NCBI GenBank assembly: GCA_024742665.1
Contig: JANSYA010000004.1
Coordinates: 248,001-312,000 of the forward strand
Direction: 5' to 3'
DNA: 64,000 nt
Origin: a bacterium
GTDB taxonomy: Bacteria; Spirochaetota; Leptospiria; Leptospirales; Leptonemataceae
In this document: positions 35,008-43,473 of the stretch, piece by piece
Numbering within the stretch: the stretch's first letter is position 1
Layout: every line of letters starts with the position of its first letter
Made by a program: the position numbers and the translations under genes
Notes under the pieces: generated by a model
The model's database searches: none
What the model saw: the letters and a program-made list of their open reading frames with translations, nothing else
Told to the model about the DNA's origin: nothing

Positions 35008-36255
35008 ATGATGACCTGGGAAAAGCTCGCGGATGAGCCGGATCGCTTCGGATACCGGACAACAGGCCGATCGACCGGCACCGGATGCCTGCTGGTTTTC
35101 ATGGGCCTGATCACGGGTTTCTTTCTGCTGGTGGGGATCGGCCTGGTGCTGGGGGCCGAAGACTGGGGCCTCCGGGGGATGGGTCTGTTCGCCGGGATCA
35201 TCGGGGCGGTCGGAATCTACTCGGCGATCGCCCACTGGAAGCGGGACTATCGCGTGACCATATTCTTCGATCGCCGGACGGAAGAATTTCACTTACAGGC
35301 CGCGCTGACGAAGCAAGAACCCTTCGTCGTTTCGTACGATCGCTTCGATCGCCTGCACATGTATCGCACCTATCGCAGCAGCTCCGGCTCCGACTCCACG
35401 ACGCGCTATAAAATCTATATTCTGGCCCTGGTCTTAAAAGATGGTTCGGAACTGGATCTGGAAAGCGGCGGCGACGCGACCGCCATCGCCGAACTCGCGC
35501 GGCAGCTGGCGGAGTTCACCGGGCTCGGCGTTACGTCTCAGGCCGAATTAGAACTGACGATTCCGGCGACGCGGAATTATGCGGCCGGCGAAAGTGCAGG
35601 CCGCGGCTTTGCCGCGACGGCGACGGCATCGTCCAGCGTGCGCGAAAGCGCGACGCCGGAAGGCCGCGAATTTCGGCTGAATACGACGCAGATGACGACC
35701 GGCGCGAAAATTATCAATGTGCTCGTGCTGGCTCTGTTTCTGGCCGTGCCGATGTTTATCTTCATGCAGGCCGACGTGATCTTTTTTCAGATCTTCGCGG
35801 GGCTCTTCGTAATTATGTTCTATTCCGTAATAGCGCTGGTCGTGCTCATGCAGCTGCGCCGCTTCGCCGTGGTTCTAAATCGCAGCCGGCTGCTGGTCCG
35901 GATCGAATTTCCGGTGCCGGGCGTCAGCGCCTTTAATCAGGAGATCGAAATTCCCGCGACGCAAATCGAAGCCGTGCAAATCAACCTCTCGGAAGAGGGA
36001 CACTTCTGGTTGGCCCTGTGCGTGGGAGCGGATTTCGAACTGCCAACGGTCTCACAGTTTCTCGCCAACGTCGGACCGTACGCGAAAGGGATTCGCACCG
36101 GTCCCGACGACGAACGCCGCCTCTCCCTCTGGGAAATCAACGCCTTCCAGCCGCCCGGCGCAAAGGGAGCGTCGACCGCGGATCTCGAATACATCGCCGC
36201 GACAATTCGCGAAGAGATCGGACTGCGAGCCGCCGACGGCAGGAGCGCCTCATGA
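35008..36255 (+). CDS. Unknown integral membrane protein
   Basis: About 415 residues. Two hydrophobic hairpins are visible: residues about 25-72 (GCLLVFMGLITGFFLLVGIG and a second helix) and about 235-290 (IINVLVLALFLAVPMFIF and the following helix), each followed by a soluble beta-rich domain. The family is not recognised. The ATG pair at 35008/35011 is preferred over the upstream frame, which lies in AT-rich leader DNA. Its stop overlaps the next gene as ATGA, and a lipoprotein, LytS-type kinase and LytTR regulator follow in one probable operon. Confidence 0.65.
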   Translation: MMTWEKLADEPDRFGYRTTGRSTGTGCLLVFMGLITGFFLLVGIGLVLGAEDWGLRGMGLFAGIIGAVGIYSAIAHWKRDYRVTIFFDRRTEEFHLQAALTKQEPFVVSYDRFDRLHMYRTYRSSSGSDSTTRYKIYILALVLKDGSELDLESGGDATAIAELARQLAEFTGLGVTSQAELELTIPATRNYAAGESAGRGFAATATASSSVRESATPEGREFRLNTTQMTTGAKIINVLVLALFLAVPMFIFMQADVIFFQIFAGLFVIMFYSVIALVVLMQLRRFAVVLNRSRLLVRIEFPVPGVSAFNQEIEIPATQIEAVQINLSEEGHFWLALCVGADFELPTVSQFLANVGPYAKGIRTGPDDERRLSLWEINAFQPPGAKGASTADLEYIAATIREEIGLRAADGRSAS

Positions 36256-37256
36256 ACACCGCCACGAACAAACCCCACTCCCGCTGCGTCTCGCGCCTCC
36301 GCCTGCGACTGCCCCTGATGACTCTGGTGTGCCTGGCGGCGAGCGCGGCTACGATCGGCTGCAGTCCAAAAATCCAGGCGAGCCCGGACCGCAGCGCCCC
36401 GCAGGAAAGCGCATCGGCCTGCGAAACGCCGCCCCGTCGTCCGGTCCAGGAAGGCATCCGCGTGGCCGGCAGCTATCGCGCTCAGCTGGAAGCGCCGGGA
36501 GTCATCGCCTGCCCGACCGCCCCGGGCAGCGGCGACTGTGAGATCTTTGATCTGAGCCCCGAACCGGAGTACTCCCCCGAAAGCGATCCGGATCGATTCA
36601 AGGCCTTAGTCGACGATCGCCTGAGCGTCGCGGTCGCGCTGCATCCGCAGCCGCGATCTTCGGAAGTGCGCGCTGTCGGCTACAGCCTGCCCGACGGCCA
36701 ACGCCGGCGGCAGTACGAGATTGAATTGCAGTCCCGATCGGCGTCGCTGTTCGCCCTGCTCGACGATCACCTGTACGTGCGCGATTGCGTCGGTGCGGGT
36801 CCCGGCTGTTCGGGAGCGCTCTATCCGCTGCAGTCGAAAAGCAAAACAAGCCGCGGCCCCTTCGCGGTCCAGGCGAAACCCGGCGATCCGCAGGACTACG
36901 GCCTGAACGTCTATGAAGGCAGCGAAATCCGCGTGGCTCCTGGGCTCTGGGCATTCGTATCGGCTTCCGGTCATGAAGTGATCTGGATGGATTTCGCGGG
37001 TCGCAGGTCCGTGCGCCACGTGCGGATTTCCGACCTGAGTCCGGGCATCAACAGCGCGGGGGCCCTGCCCTGGCTGGAAGAAAACGCCGATCCGGCCGCC
37101 GGAAATTTCGGCTTTCGCAAAGGCGACGCCCTGCACATTCTCTATGGAGTGTACGAAAAGCCCCCGGCGGACGGCAAGCGCTGGCGAGTGCGTCTGAATT
37201 TGAAGACCGGCGCCTTTCTGGGCCAGGATCGAGTACCTGCGTGTCCGTCTTCGTAA
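36252..37256 (+). CDS. Unknown lipoprotein in a two-component operon
   Basis: 334-residue protein with an arginine-rich N-terminus, hydrophobic core and lipobox SAATIGCSPK, so exported and lipidated. The mature part is mostly beta, with two Cys-containing spots (YVRDCVGAGPGCSG). No family recognised. ATG at 36252 overlaps the previous stop; its own last 16 bases overlap the GTG start of the LytS-type kinase. The tight coupling suggests it may act as an accessory sensor protein for that kinase, which is an inference. Confidence 0.65.
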   Translation: MNTATNKPHSRCVSRLRLRLPLMTLVCLAASAATIGCSPKIQASPDRSAPQESASACETPPRRPVQEGIRVAGSYRAQLEAPGVIACPTAPGSGDCEIFDLSPEPEYSPESDPDRFKALVDDRLSVAVALHPQPRSSEVRAVGYSLPDGQRRRQYEIELQSRSASLFALLDDHLYVRDCVGAGPGCSGALYPLQSKSKTSRGPFAVQAKPGDPQDYGLNVYEGSEIRVAPGLWAFVSASGHEVIWMDFAGRRSVRHVRISDLSPGINSAGALPWLEENADPAAGNFGFRKGDALHILYGVYEKPPADGKRWRVRLNLKTGAFLGQDRVPACPSS

Positions 37257-38383
37257 AAATTCTCGGGTGGCTGGTCGTCAATACGACCCTGGGCATCATG
37301 AACGCCCTGCTGATTTCGTTTTATAGTCCGGAGCCTCTGCCCCGGGTCTTTCTTACGGCGCAGCTGAACACCCATACCATTTGCACGCTGATCGAAGTCG
37401 CCATCTATACTCTCGGCATTCGCCTGTACGAAAGCGGGCGACGGCAGGGCCGCCCCGTGTCGGCCTTTTTTCTCGTGCTGGCGCTCGCCATGTTCGCGGG
37501 ACTGATCGGCGTTTACCTGGGAGCGCTGCTCAGTCGCAGCTTATTGGACTTCGATCCGCTGGCCCACGGCGAACAGCAGTTCTTCAGCGTCATCTATGGT
37601 TCGATTCTCGTGGCGATTATAATCACCGCGATCGATCGCTGGGTGCGCCAGATGAATCAGCGCAAGCTGCAGCTGGAAACCGCCCTTCAGGAAGCGCGCC
37701 TCAAGAGTTTGCAGTATCGCATGCGGCCGCACTTTTTGTTTAATACGCTCAACACGATTCACTCGACCCTGCGCCGGGACGTGGCTAAAGCCGATCAGGC
37801 TCTGATGATGCTGGCGGCGAACTATCGTTTTATACTCGAAACCGCGGAGAACACCTTAATCGACTTCGCCGAAGAATGGGAATTCACGCGCAGCTATATC
37901 GAACTGGAACATCTGCGCTTTTCCGATCGTTTGACTCTGCGCCTGGACTCCGGAGTCGAAAACAAAACTACCGACGAAAGCGAAACTGACGCGGGCGCAG
38001 GCCTGGCGAAAAAGTACGCGGGCGTGCGCGTGCCGCCCCTGAGCATTCAGCCGCTGGTCGAAAACGCTTTTATTCACGGCGTGCGACGCCTGCGCGAAAA
38101 CGGACTGATCGAAGTTTCAGCGCGACGCGACGGCGATTGGGTTCACGTGATCGTCCGCGACAACGGTCCAGGCGAAGACTGGCCAGAAAACCGCGACCCG
38201 ACGGCGCTTCTGCGCGGCGAAGGCACGCTGCCCCATATTAAAGAACGCATTCAATACTATTATCCGCGACGCTCGGACCTGATCATTCGCCGCCGCGCTC
38301 CGGACGAACTGCCGGATTGGCCGAACGGCTGCACCGAGTTTCATTTAAGTTTTGACTCCCAGGCGCTTCACTCCAGGCTTTGA
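37241..38383 (+). CDS. LytS-type sensor histidine kinase (His_kinase family)
   Basis: 380-residue membrane kinase starting at a GTG. Four hydrophobic segments (about 5-27, 38-60, 70-95 and 115-135) are followed by a short coiled coil and the LytS/YpdA-type phospho-acceptor region RPHFLFNTLNTIHS with His164. The ATPase part has LVENAFIHGV (N-box) and IVRDNGPGE (G1). This kinase class signals to LytTR regulators, and one is encoded about 100 bases downstream. Confidence 0.88.
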   Translation: MSVFVKILGWLVVNTTLGIMNALLISFYSPEPLPRVFLTAQLNTHTICTLIEVAIYTLGIRLYESGRRQGRPVSAFFLVLALAMFAGLIGVYLGALLSRSLLDFDPLAHGEQQFFSVIYGSILVAIIITAIDRWVRQMNQRKLQLETALQEARLKSLQYRMRPHFLFNTLNTIHSTLRRDVAKADQALMMLAANYRFILETAENTLIDFAEEWEFTRSYIELEHLRFSDRLTLRLDSGVENKTTDESETDAGAGLAKKYAGVRVPPLSIQPLVENAFIHGVRRLRENGLIEVSARRDGDWVHVIVRDNGPGEDWPENRDPTALLRGEGTLPHIKERIQYYYPRRSDLIIRRRAPDELPDWPNGCTEFHLSFDSQALHSRL

Positions 38384-38480
38384 CTCTGCGCCGTGCGTTT
38401 CAAATCAACGCGCGCGGGATCCCGGCCGTTAAGATCAATGGCCCGGGGTCTCAAAGCAGGCACGCGCTCCCGAGACCATC

Positions 38481-39206
38481 GTGAACGAAGAATCGCTTTC
38501 TACATTTATCGTCGAAGACGAGCTGCCGGCCCGGGAGCTGATGGTCGACTACGTGCTGACCAGACCCGAGCTGCGCCTGGACGGCATGGCCCGGGACGGC
38601 CAGGAAGCGATCGAGAAACTGAAAGATCGCAACGTCGATCTACTGTTTCTGGACATTCAGTTGCCGGACTGCAACGGCATCGAAATACTCGACCAGGTTT
38701 CCCGGGTGCACCACGTGGTCTTCACTACCGCCCACGACAGTCACGCCATCCGCGCCTTCGAGGTCGGCGCCGTGGACTACGTGCTAAAGCCGATCGCCAT
38801 CGAAAGATTCAACCAGGCCGTCGACCGGGTCCTGGAGCTGCGGGACCATCGCCAGTTTTTTCGGCCGTCGCGCCTGGGCCTGTCGATCAAAGAGGGCGAG
38901 AACCACTATCTGCTGCCGTACCAGGAGATCGTATATCTTTCGTCGAACCGCAAACATACGATTCTGCACACTTTGCGCAAAGATCACGAATCCGCCCGGC
39001 TGCTCAAAGAATTCGAAGAGAGCCTGCCGCCCGAGCTCTTTCAGCGCATCCACAAGCAGCACATCGTAAATCTGAGCTTTATTTCGCATATCCAGCATCT
39101 GATCGGGGGCCGCTACGAGGCCTTTCTGAAAGACGAGGACGAGACCACCCTGCCCGTCGGCCGCCAGTTCGCCGACTCCCTGAAACAGAAGCTGAATATT
39201 AAGTAG
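38481..39206 (+). CDS. LytTR-family response regulator
   Basis: 241-residue regulator starting at a GTG. The receiver has the acidic VEDE (11-14), Asp58 in LFLDIQLPD, and Lys in YVLKPIA. A LytTR DNA-binding domain (about 133-240) follows: YQEIVYLSSNRKHTILH and RIHKQHIVNLSFI are characteristic. It pairs with the upstream LytS-type kinase. LytTR proteins bind pairs of short direct repeats; none was confidently found nearby. The gene is followed by a series of short hairpins. Confidence 0.9.
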   Translation: MNEESLSTFIVEDELPARELMVDYVLTRPELRLDGMARDGQEAIEKLKDRNVDLLFLDIQLPDCNGIEILDQVSRVHHVVFTTAHDSHAIRAFEVGAVDYVLKPIAIERFNQAVDRVLELRDHRQFFRPSRLGLSIKEGENHYLLPYQEIVYLSSNRKHTILHTLRKDHESARLLKEFEESLPPELFQRIHKQHIVNLSFISHIQHLIGGRYEAFLKDEDETTLPVGRQFADSLKQKLNIK

Positions 39207-39212
39207 CACAGT

Positions 39213-39296
39213 AGAATCGAAGATTCTGCGAAGCCTACGGAACAGCAGGACCAAAGGTCCTGGGAGCCAAACAGTAGAATCGGGGCCGACGTCCCC
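39213..39296. repeat. Series of three short hairpins downstream of the LytTR gene
   Basis: AGAATC-GAA-GATTCT (39213-39227), AGGACC-AAA-GGTCCT (39247-39261) and GGGG-N7-CCCC (39282-39296) in succession; CAGTAGAATCG occurs twice. The first two have perfect six-base arms and three-base loops. They may end the upstream operon or stabilise its 3' end; there is no U-tract. Confidence 0.55.
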
Positions 39297-39385
39297 GGGA
39301 TGTTTTTCGGCCGCCCGGGGTTCGTACCGCTCGTTCCCCTTGAGATACCGTTGGTTCCCAAAAGGCTCCGGTGGTTCGCTCTTGC

Positions 39386-39414
39386 TTGCAGGATTCTGAC
39401 AATCCGGGTATAGT
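39386..39414 (+). promoter_or_regulatory. Sigma-70-type promoter of the FecR/copper-chaperone group
   Basis: TTGCAG, a 17-base spacer and TATAGT, followed by ribosome site AGGAG at 39421-39425 and the ATG at 39435. The leader would be about 14 bases. Confidence 0.6.
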
Positions 39415-39434
39415 CGCCTCAGGAGTTAAGCCCA

Positions 39435-40199
39435 ATGAGTTTCGAAAAACTATCCAATCGCAGCCGCTCGCGCCAGATGCGATTCGCCGGTATTTGCAGC
39501 CTGTCCCTGGTGCTTCTGGGCGGGATCTATCTGACCGCCAACGAAGCGATCCAGGCCGACAGAAACGTGGCCCGCGTCGTGCGCCTGCTCGGCAAAGCCC
39601 GCGTGAAAAGCGAAGACGCAAACAAATGGCGCCCCCTGCGCGTCGGTTCCATCGTCAAAGACGGCGACCATCTGGAAACCGGCCCCAATTCACAAATGAT
39701 CTTACGCTATAAAACCATCGAAATGCGCCTCGGACCGAAGACGAAAACCCGCGTCGACGCTCTGCTCGACGCATCGAAGCCCACGAAGATTCACGTGTCG
39801 GAAGGCTACAGCTGGTTCAACGTCAAAAAAGGCAAAGTCAAGGGCCCGGTAAATTTCAAAGTCACCACCCCGACCGCTATCGCTTCGGTTCGCGGCACGA
39901 AGTTTTCCGTCGTAGAAGATGACGACGGCGCCCTCTCCTGCGTCTGCGAAGGCAAGGTCGATACTTCGGCGAAAGGCGAAGGCGACGACGTGGAACGCGC
40001 GGTTCAGGGCGATTCCCACTCGTTTTCGAAAGACGGCGCGCGCCAGAACAAAGACTTCGCGAAGTACTTTCGCGGCCTGAAGGTCGACCGGAGCTTCCAG
40101 AAGCTCATCGACGCCGACGAACGCCTGAGCTACTGTGGTTCCTGCCACAAGATGACCGACCTGGCTTCCGACAATACGCCGGATCCGTCGGAATATTGA
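39435..40199 (+). CDS. FecR-domain protein with C-terminal CxxCH tail (copy 1)
   Basis: 254-residue exported protein with one N-terminal anchor (about 15-35). A FecR beta domain (about 45-180) shows the usual GDHLETGPNSQMILRY and TPTAIASVRGTKFSV. It then has a CVC pair in ALSCVCEG and a C-terminal block ending YCGSCHKMTDLASD, where Cys234-x2-Cys237-His238 forms a CxxCH motif as used for c-type haem attachment. The next gene is a paralogue with the same tail. FecR usually relays TonB signals to a sigma factor, but no sigma factor or receptor is adjacent; copper chaperones follow instead. The tail may bind haem or a metal; unproven. Confidence 0.8.
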   Translation: MSFEKLSNRSRSRQMRFAGICSLSLVLLGGIYLTANEAIQADRNVARVVRLLGKARVKSEDANKWRPLRVGSIVKDGDHLETGPNSQMILRYKTIEMRLGPKTKTRVDALLDASKPTKIHVSEGYSWFNVKKGKVKGPVNFKVTTPTAIASVRGTKFSVVEDDDGALSCVCEGKVDTSAKGEGDDVERAVQGDSHSFSKDGARQNKDFAKYFRGLKVDRSFQKLIDADERLSYCGSCHKMTDLASDNTPDPSEY

Positions 40200-40249
40200 G
40201 CGCGGACCAAAAACGAAAACATCGAATACGATGATTGGAATGCTTTCCT

Positions 40250-41029
40250 TTGTCTAAACGATCCTACTATCAAAGACCGATCCTTTTCGCCGGCCTGTGC
40301 CTTGTCTCTCTGGGACTCTGCACGGCCGGCTATTTTGGATTGCGCGAATCGCGGCCGGTCTTCGCTCAGACGCCCGGTGCACGGATTGTCCGTCTGCTCG
40401 GGAAAGCTCGCGTAAAGAGCGCGCCCGCCGCGGGCCAGAGCGCCAAATGGCAGCCCGCGAAAATCGGTCAGACCATTCGCAACGGCGACCTGATTGAAAC
40501 CGGTCCAGGATCGCGCATGATCATCCAGTTGCGCGGCACGCAAATCCGGCTCGCCGCTCGTACGCAAACCCGCATCGACAACCTGCTGGATCGCAGCCGT
40601 GAATCCCGCGTGCACTTACAGAAAGGTTTCGCCTGGTTCAAAGTCAACGGCAAGCAGCAGCCCCGCGGCTTTCGCGTTTCGACGCCGACGGCCATCGCTT
40701 CTGTACGCGGCACGAAGTTTTCCCTGGCTGAAACCGACCAGGGCGCTCTCTCCTGCGTATGCGAAGGCGTCGTGGACATGCAGTCCCAAACCGGCGACGC
40801 CGCGAACACCCGGCCACGCAGCGACGCTGTCAAAACCGGCGCGTCGTACAGCTACGGCCAGGACGGCGATAAGCTGGCCAAAGACTTCACGGATTATTTT
40901 CGCGGCCTCAAAGCCGACCGCAGCTTCCAGTCTCAGATCCTCAAGGACAATCGTCTGAACTACTGCAAGACCTGCCATCGTATGACGAATCTGGCGACGG
41001 ACAGCAGTCCGGATCCGGTCGACTATTAA
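40250..41029 (+). CDS. FecR-domain protein with C-terminal CxxCH tail (copy 2)
   Basis: About 259 residues, paralogous with the gene before it along its whole length: anchor (about 9-25), ARIVRLLGKARVKS, GDLIETGPGSRMIIQL, TPTAIASVRGTKFSL, ALSCVCEG, and the tail NYCKTCHRMTNLATD. The conserved tail in both copies reads YFRGLK, DRSFQ, YC-x2-CH, MT-x-LA and PDP, so it is under constraint. No ATG is in frame; a TTG at 40250 with GGAA nine bases upstream is preferred over a TTG at 40235. Probably a tandem duplication in one operon. Confidence 0.78.
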   Translation: MSKRSYYQRPILFAGLCLVSLGLCTAGYFGLRESRPVFAQTPGARIVRLLGKARVKSAPAAGQSAKWQPAKIGQTIRNGDLIETGPGSRMIIQLRGTQIRLAARTQTRIDNLLDRSRESRVHLQKGFAWFKVNGKQQPRGFRVSTPTAIASVRGTKFSLAETDQGALSCVCEGVVDMQSQTGDAANTRPRSDAVKTGASYSYGQDGDKLAKDFTDYFRGLKADRSFQSQILKDNRLNYCKTCHRMTNLATDSSPDPVDY

Positions 41030-41151
41030 GACCGAATACTAAAATCGCACCCCTCGACTGTGCATCGCCCGGGCCCGCGAAGATCAAAGATCAGGACCGC
41101 CTCCCGGAAAGCGGGTTGACCCCGGCGGCCGGCGGCAAAGCATTTCCGGAG

Positions 41152-41781
41152 ATGTTTGTTTCTCCGAATCCTGTTCAGTCAAAGCGGCCGGCATACCCGG
41201 CCCCTTCAATCAAGACCGCGGCTTCCGCACTCACGCGAGTCGGCGCGAGTCTAATTCTGCTGGCGGCTTGTTCGGTCTCCACGACCTGCGGCGATTCCTC
41301 ACCGGCTCACACGGATCACTCGGCTCACTCCCACAAACATCACGGCGGACACCACGACCGGGGCGCTGCCCCGGAAACGGAGTCCGTCGATTTGAGCGCC
41401 GCCCCGGCGGGGAAACTGAGCGTGCTGGACGCGCGGGTCCGCTCCGTGCCGCCCGGCGTGCGCATCAGCGCGGCCTATATGCAAATCGCCAATCGCACGG
41501 ATCAGGACGATCGCCTGACTGCCTGCCGCTACACCGGAGCCGGCAAAGTAGAAATTCACGAAACCCTGGTCGACGCTGAGGGAGTGATGCGCATGCGACC
41601 CATGCAAGACGGACTGAAGATACCGGCGGGCGCGGGCGCGGCGCTGCGGCCGGGCGGGGCCCACCTCATGCTCATAAATCTGAACGTAGAACCCCGCGCC
41701 GGCCAGACGATTCAGCTGGAATGCGATTTCGCAGCAGCCGGCACGCGCTCGATCGCGGCGCGGGTTTTCGAAGGCGAATAA
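41152..41781 (+). CDS. PCuAC-type periplasmic copper chaperone lipoprotein
   Basis: About 209 residues. Lipobox LILLAACSV is followed by a His-rich stretch (HTDHSAHSHKHHGGHH), then a PCuAC domain in which the copper ligands appear as EIHETL, MRMRPM and GAHLML, the family's H-Mx-HxM pattern. PCuAC proteins hand Cu(I) to the CuA site of cytochrome oxidase, often with SCO1, which is encoded next. The ATG at 41152 has GGAG too close; a TTG at 41116 with GGAA six bases upstream would add 12 residues and may be the true start. The His-rich segment may store copper. Confidence 0.82.
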   Translation: MFVSPNPVQSKRPAYPAPSIKTAASALTRVGASLILLAACSVSTTCGDSSPAHTDHSAHSHKHHGGHHDRGAAPETESVDLSAAPAGKLSVLDARVRSVPPGVRISAAYMQIANRTDQDDRLTACRYTGAGKVEIHETLVDAEGVMRMRPMQDGLKIPAGAGAALRPGGAHLMLINLNVEPRAGQTIQLECDFAAAGTRSIAARVFEGE

Positions 41782-41793
41782 GCGGTCCGATTC

Positions 41794-42534
41794 ATGAGGA
41801 AGACCAAAGCAATGCAAAATTCGAACGAAGATCCGCATCCCGCAGAGCGATGGCCGGGCCGCCGTCCGACCCGGCGCGCGCATCCGCATCCGCATCCGCA
41901 TCCGCATGTGCAAACGATCGCGGGCGGAAAGCGCACCCTCCTCGCCACGGCGCTATTTCTCCTGTTGTTTGCCGCCGGGTGCGAAGACGGCAGCGAACAA
42001 CTGCGGGATTTCGAGGTCGATACGCGCATTGCGCTCACGGATCAGGACGGCCGGCCCTTCACGCTGCAGTCGCTGTTAAAAGAAAACAAGATCGTTTTAC
42101 TGTACTTCGGCTTCACTCACTGTCCGGACTTCTGTCCCGCCACGCTTTCGAAACTACAAAAGGTCTATCGAATTCTGGGCAATCGTTCCAGGCATCTGCA
42201 GACCGTGCTCGTCTCTGTGGACCCGGCGCGAGATACGCCCGCCAAACTCAAGAGCTACGTGGACTATTTCAAAATCGACGCGATCGCCCTGACCGGAACG
42301 CCCGCCGAAATCGCGGATGTGGCCGCACGCTACGGCGCCCACTACGAACGCCAGAGCCTGGAAACAACCGATCCCGCGAATCCTGATAATCCCGGCGCGG
42401 AATCTTATACGGTCGACCACTCGACAGGGCTGTATCTGATCGATGCGGAGGGACGCGTGCGCCACGTTTTCAAACACGGCGATCGCCCCCAGCAAATCGC
42501 CGAGACCCTGCAGTTCATTCTGCCCTTCTTCTAA
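41794..42534 (+). CDS. SCO1/SenC-family copper chaperone lipoprotein
   Basis: 246-residue thioredoxin-fold protein for CuA-site assembly of cytochrome c oxidase. The Cu-binding CxxxC is THCPDFCPA (Cys110, Cys114), with the conserved distal His209 in VDHSTG. The lipobox LLLFAAGC (Cys63) sits unusually far from the start because about 45 hydrophilic residues, including an alternating His-Pro run (AHPHPHPHPH), precede the signal segment; this run is encoded by CATCCG repeats. ATG at 41794, or one at 41812. Starts 12 bases after the PCuAC gene. Confidence 0.87.
   Translation: MRKTKAMQNSNEDPHPAERWPGRRPTRRAHPHPHPHPHVQTIAGGKRTLLATALFLLLFAAGCEDGSEQLRDFEVDTRIALTDQDGRPFTLQSLLKENKIVLLYFGFTHCPDFCPATLSKLQKVYRILGNRSRHLQTVLVSVDPARDTPAKLKSYVDYFKIDAIALTGTPAEIADVAARYGAHYERQSLETTDPANPDNPGAESYTVDHSTGLYLIDAEGRVRHVFKHGDRPQQIAETLQFILPFF
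41881..41907 (+). repeat. In-frame CATCCG hexanucleotide repeat in the SCO1 gene
   Basis: Four and a half copies of CATCCG encoding alternating His and Pro ahead of the lipoprotein signal. Copy number can vary without frameshift. Confidence 0.8.
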
Positions 42535-42610
42535 GCCGATTCGAACGCTGGCCGACCTGGCCGCGCACGCAGGCACCCAGCATCGTTTGATTCTCTTTCG
42601 GACGGGCATA

Positions 42611-42650
42611 AAAAAACCGGCGTCGCCTTGAAAGGCAGCGCCGGTTTTTT
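42611..42650. terminator. Strong bidirectional intrinsic terminator
   Basis: A six-A tract, a 13-bp stem (CCGGCGTCGCCTT pairing with AAGGCAGCGCCGG, one mismatch and one wobble) with a GA loop, and a six-T tract. It serves the SCO1 operon from the left and rpsD from the right. Confidence 0.92.
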
Positions 42651-42711
42651 GCGAGAGAAGCGGCCAGGCCGCTGGATACTGCGACCGCGGCGGCTTTGCA
42701 CTGTTTATCGA

Positions 42712-43326
42712 TCAGAGTCGCTGTGCGTAGTATTCTACAACGAGCTGCTCGTCGACCTGGATCGGGATATCGTCGCGAATCGGCAGAGTCGCGACTGCGC
42801 CTTTCAGCTCGCCGTTGTCCATCGTCAGATAAGAAGGCAGACGCAGAGCCGGCGCTTCGACTGACGCAGTGATGCGATCGAGCTTCTTGCTTTTTTCGCG
42901 AACGGCAATCTCGTCGCCGATCTGGCAGCGATAGCTGGCGATGTCGACTTTTGCGCCGTTGACTTCGATATGACCGTGAGCGACAAGCTGACGGGCGGCG
43001 GGAATGGTCGGGGCGATGCCCAGGCGAAAGACCACGTTGTCGAGGCGCTGTTCCAGCAGGCGCAGCAGAACTTCGCCTGTAGGTTCGCGAGAGTTCTTCG
43101 CCATCACAAGCAGCTTCCGCAGCTGGCGTTCGCCGATTCCGTAGTTGTAACGGAGTTTTTGCTTTTCGTATAATTTCTTTTTGAATTCGCTGAATTTCTG
43201 GCGGCGAGTTTGCGCCCCCTGTCCCGGCGGATACGGGCGTTTTTGCGTCGACTTGCGACTGAGTCCGGGCAGAGCCACGCCGAGCCGGCGAACAATGCGA
43301 AGTCTGGGTCCTGAATAACGTGCCAT
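42712..43326 (-). CDS. rpsD: 30S ribosomal protein S4
   Basis: 204-residue S4, 16S rRNA-binding protein that starts small-subunit assembly and in many bacteria represses its own operon. Start MARYSGPRLRIVRRLG is standard; the upstream frame adds 14 spurious residues. The S4 RNA-binding domain reads RLDNVVFRLGIAPTIPAARQLVAHGHIEVNG. There is no CxxC zinc pair at the N-terminus, so this is the zinc-independent form. It stands alone, not in the rpsM-rpsK-rpsD-rpoA-rplQ string, and ends at a strong terminator. Confidence 0.97.
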   Translation of the reverse strand: MARYSGPRLRIVRRLGVALPGLSRKSTQKRPYPPGQGAQTRRQKFSEFKKKLYEKQKLRYNYGIGERQLRKLLVMAKNSREPTGEVLLRLLEQRLDNVVFRLGIAPTIPAARQLVAHGHIEVNGAKVDIASYRCQIGDEIAVREKSKKLDRITASVEAPALRLPSYLTMDNGELKGAVATLPIRDDIPIQVDEQLVVEYYAQRL

Positions 43327-43473
43327 GTGATTTTCCAGAAATTCAGAGGGCCCCGGCGTGTAAACCAATTCCTGCCCTCAAAGCCCGGTTTCATGCGGTT
43401 TCACGTCGGTTTTTGCCGTTTTCCGTCTCTTTTTCTGGTTTATTTTTTGCCGCGCCTCTCATCGGCTAGCCCT

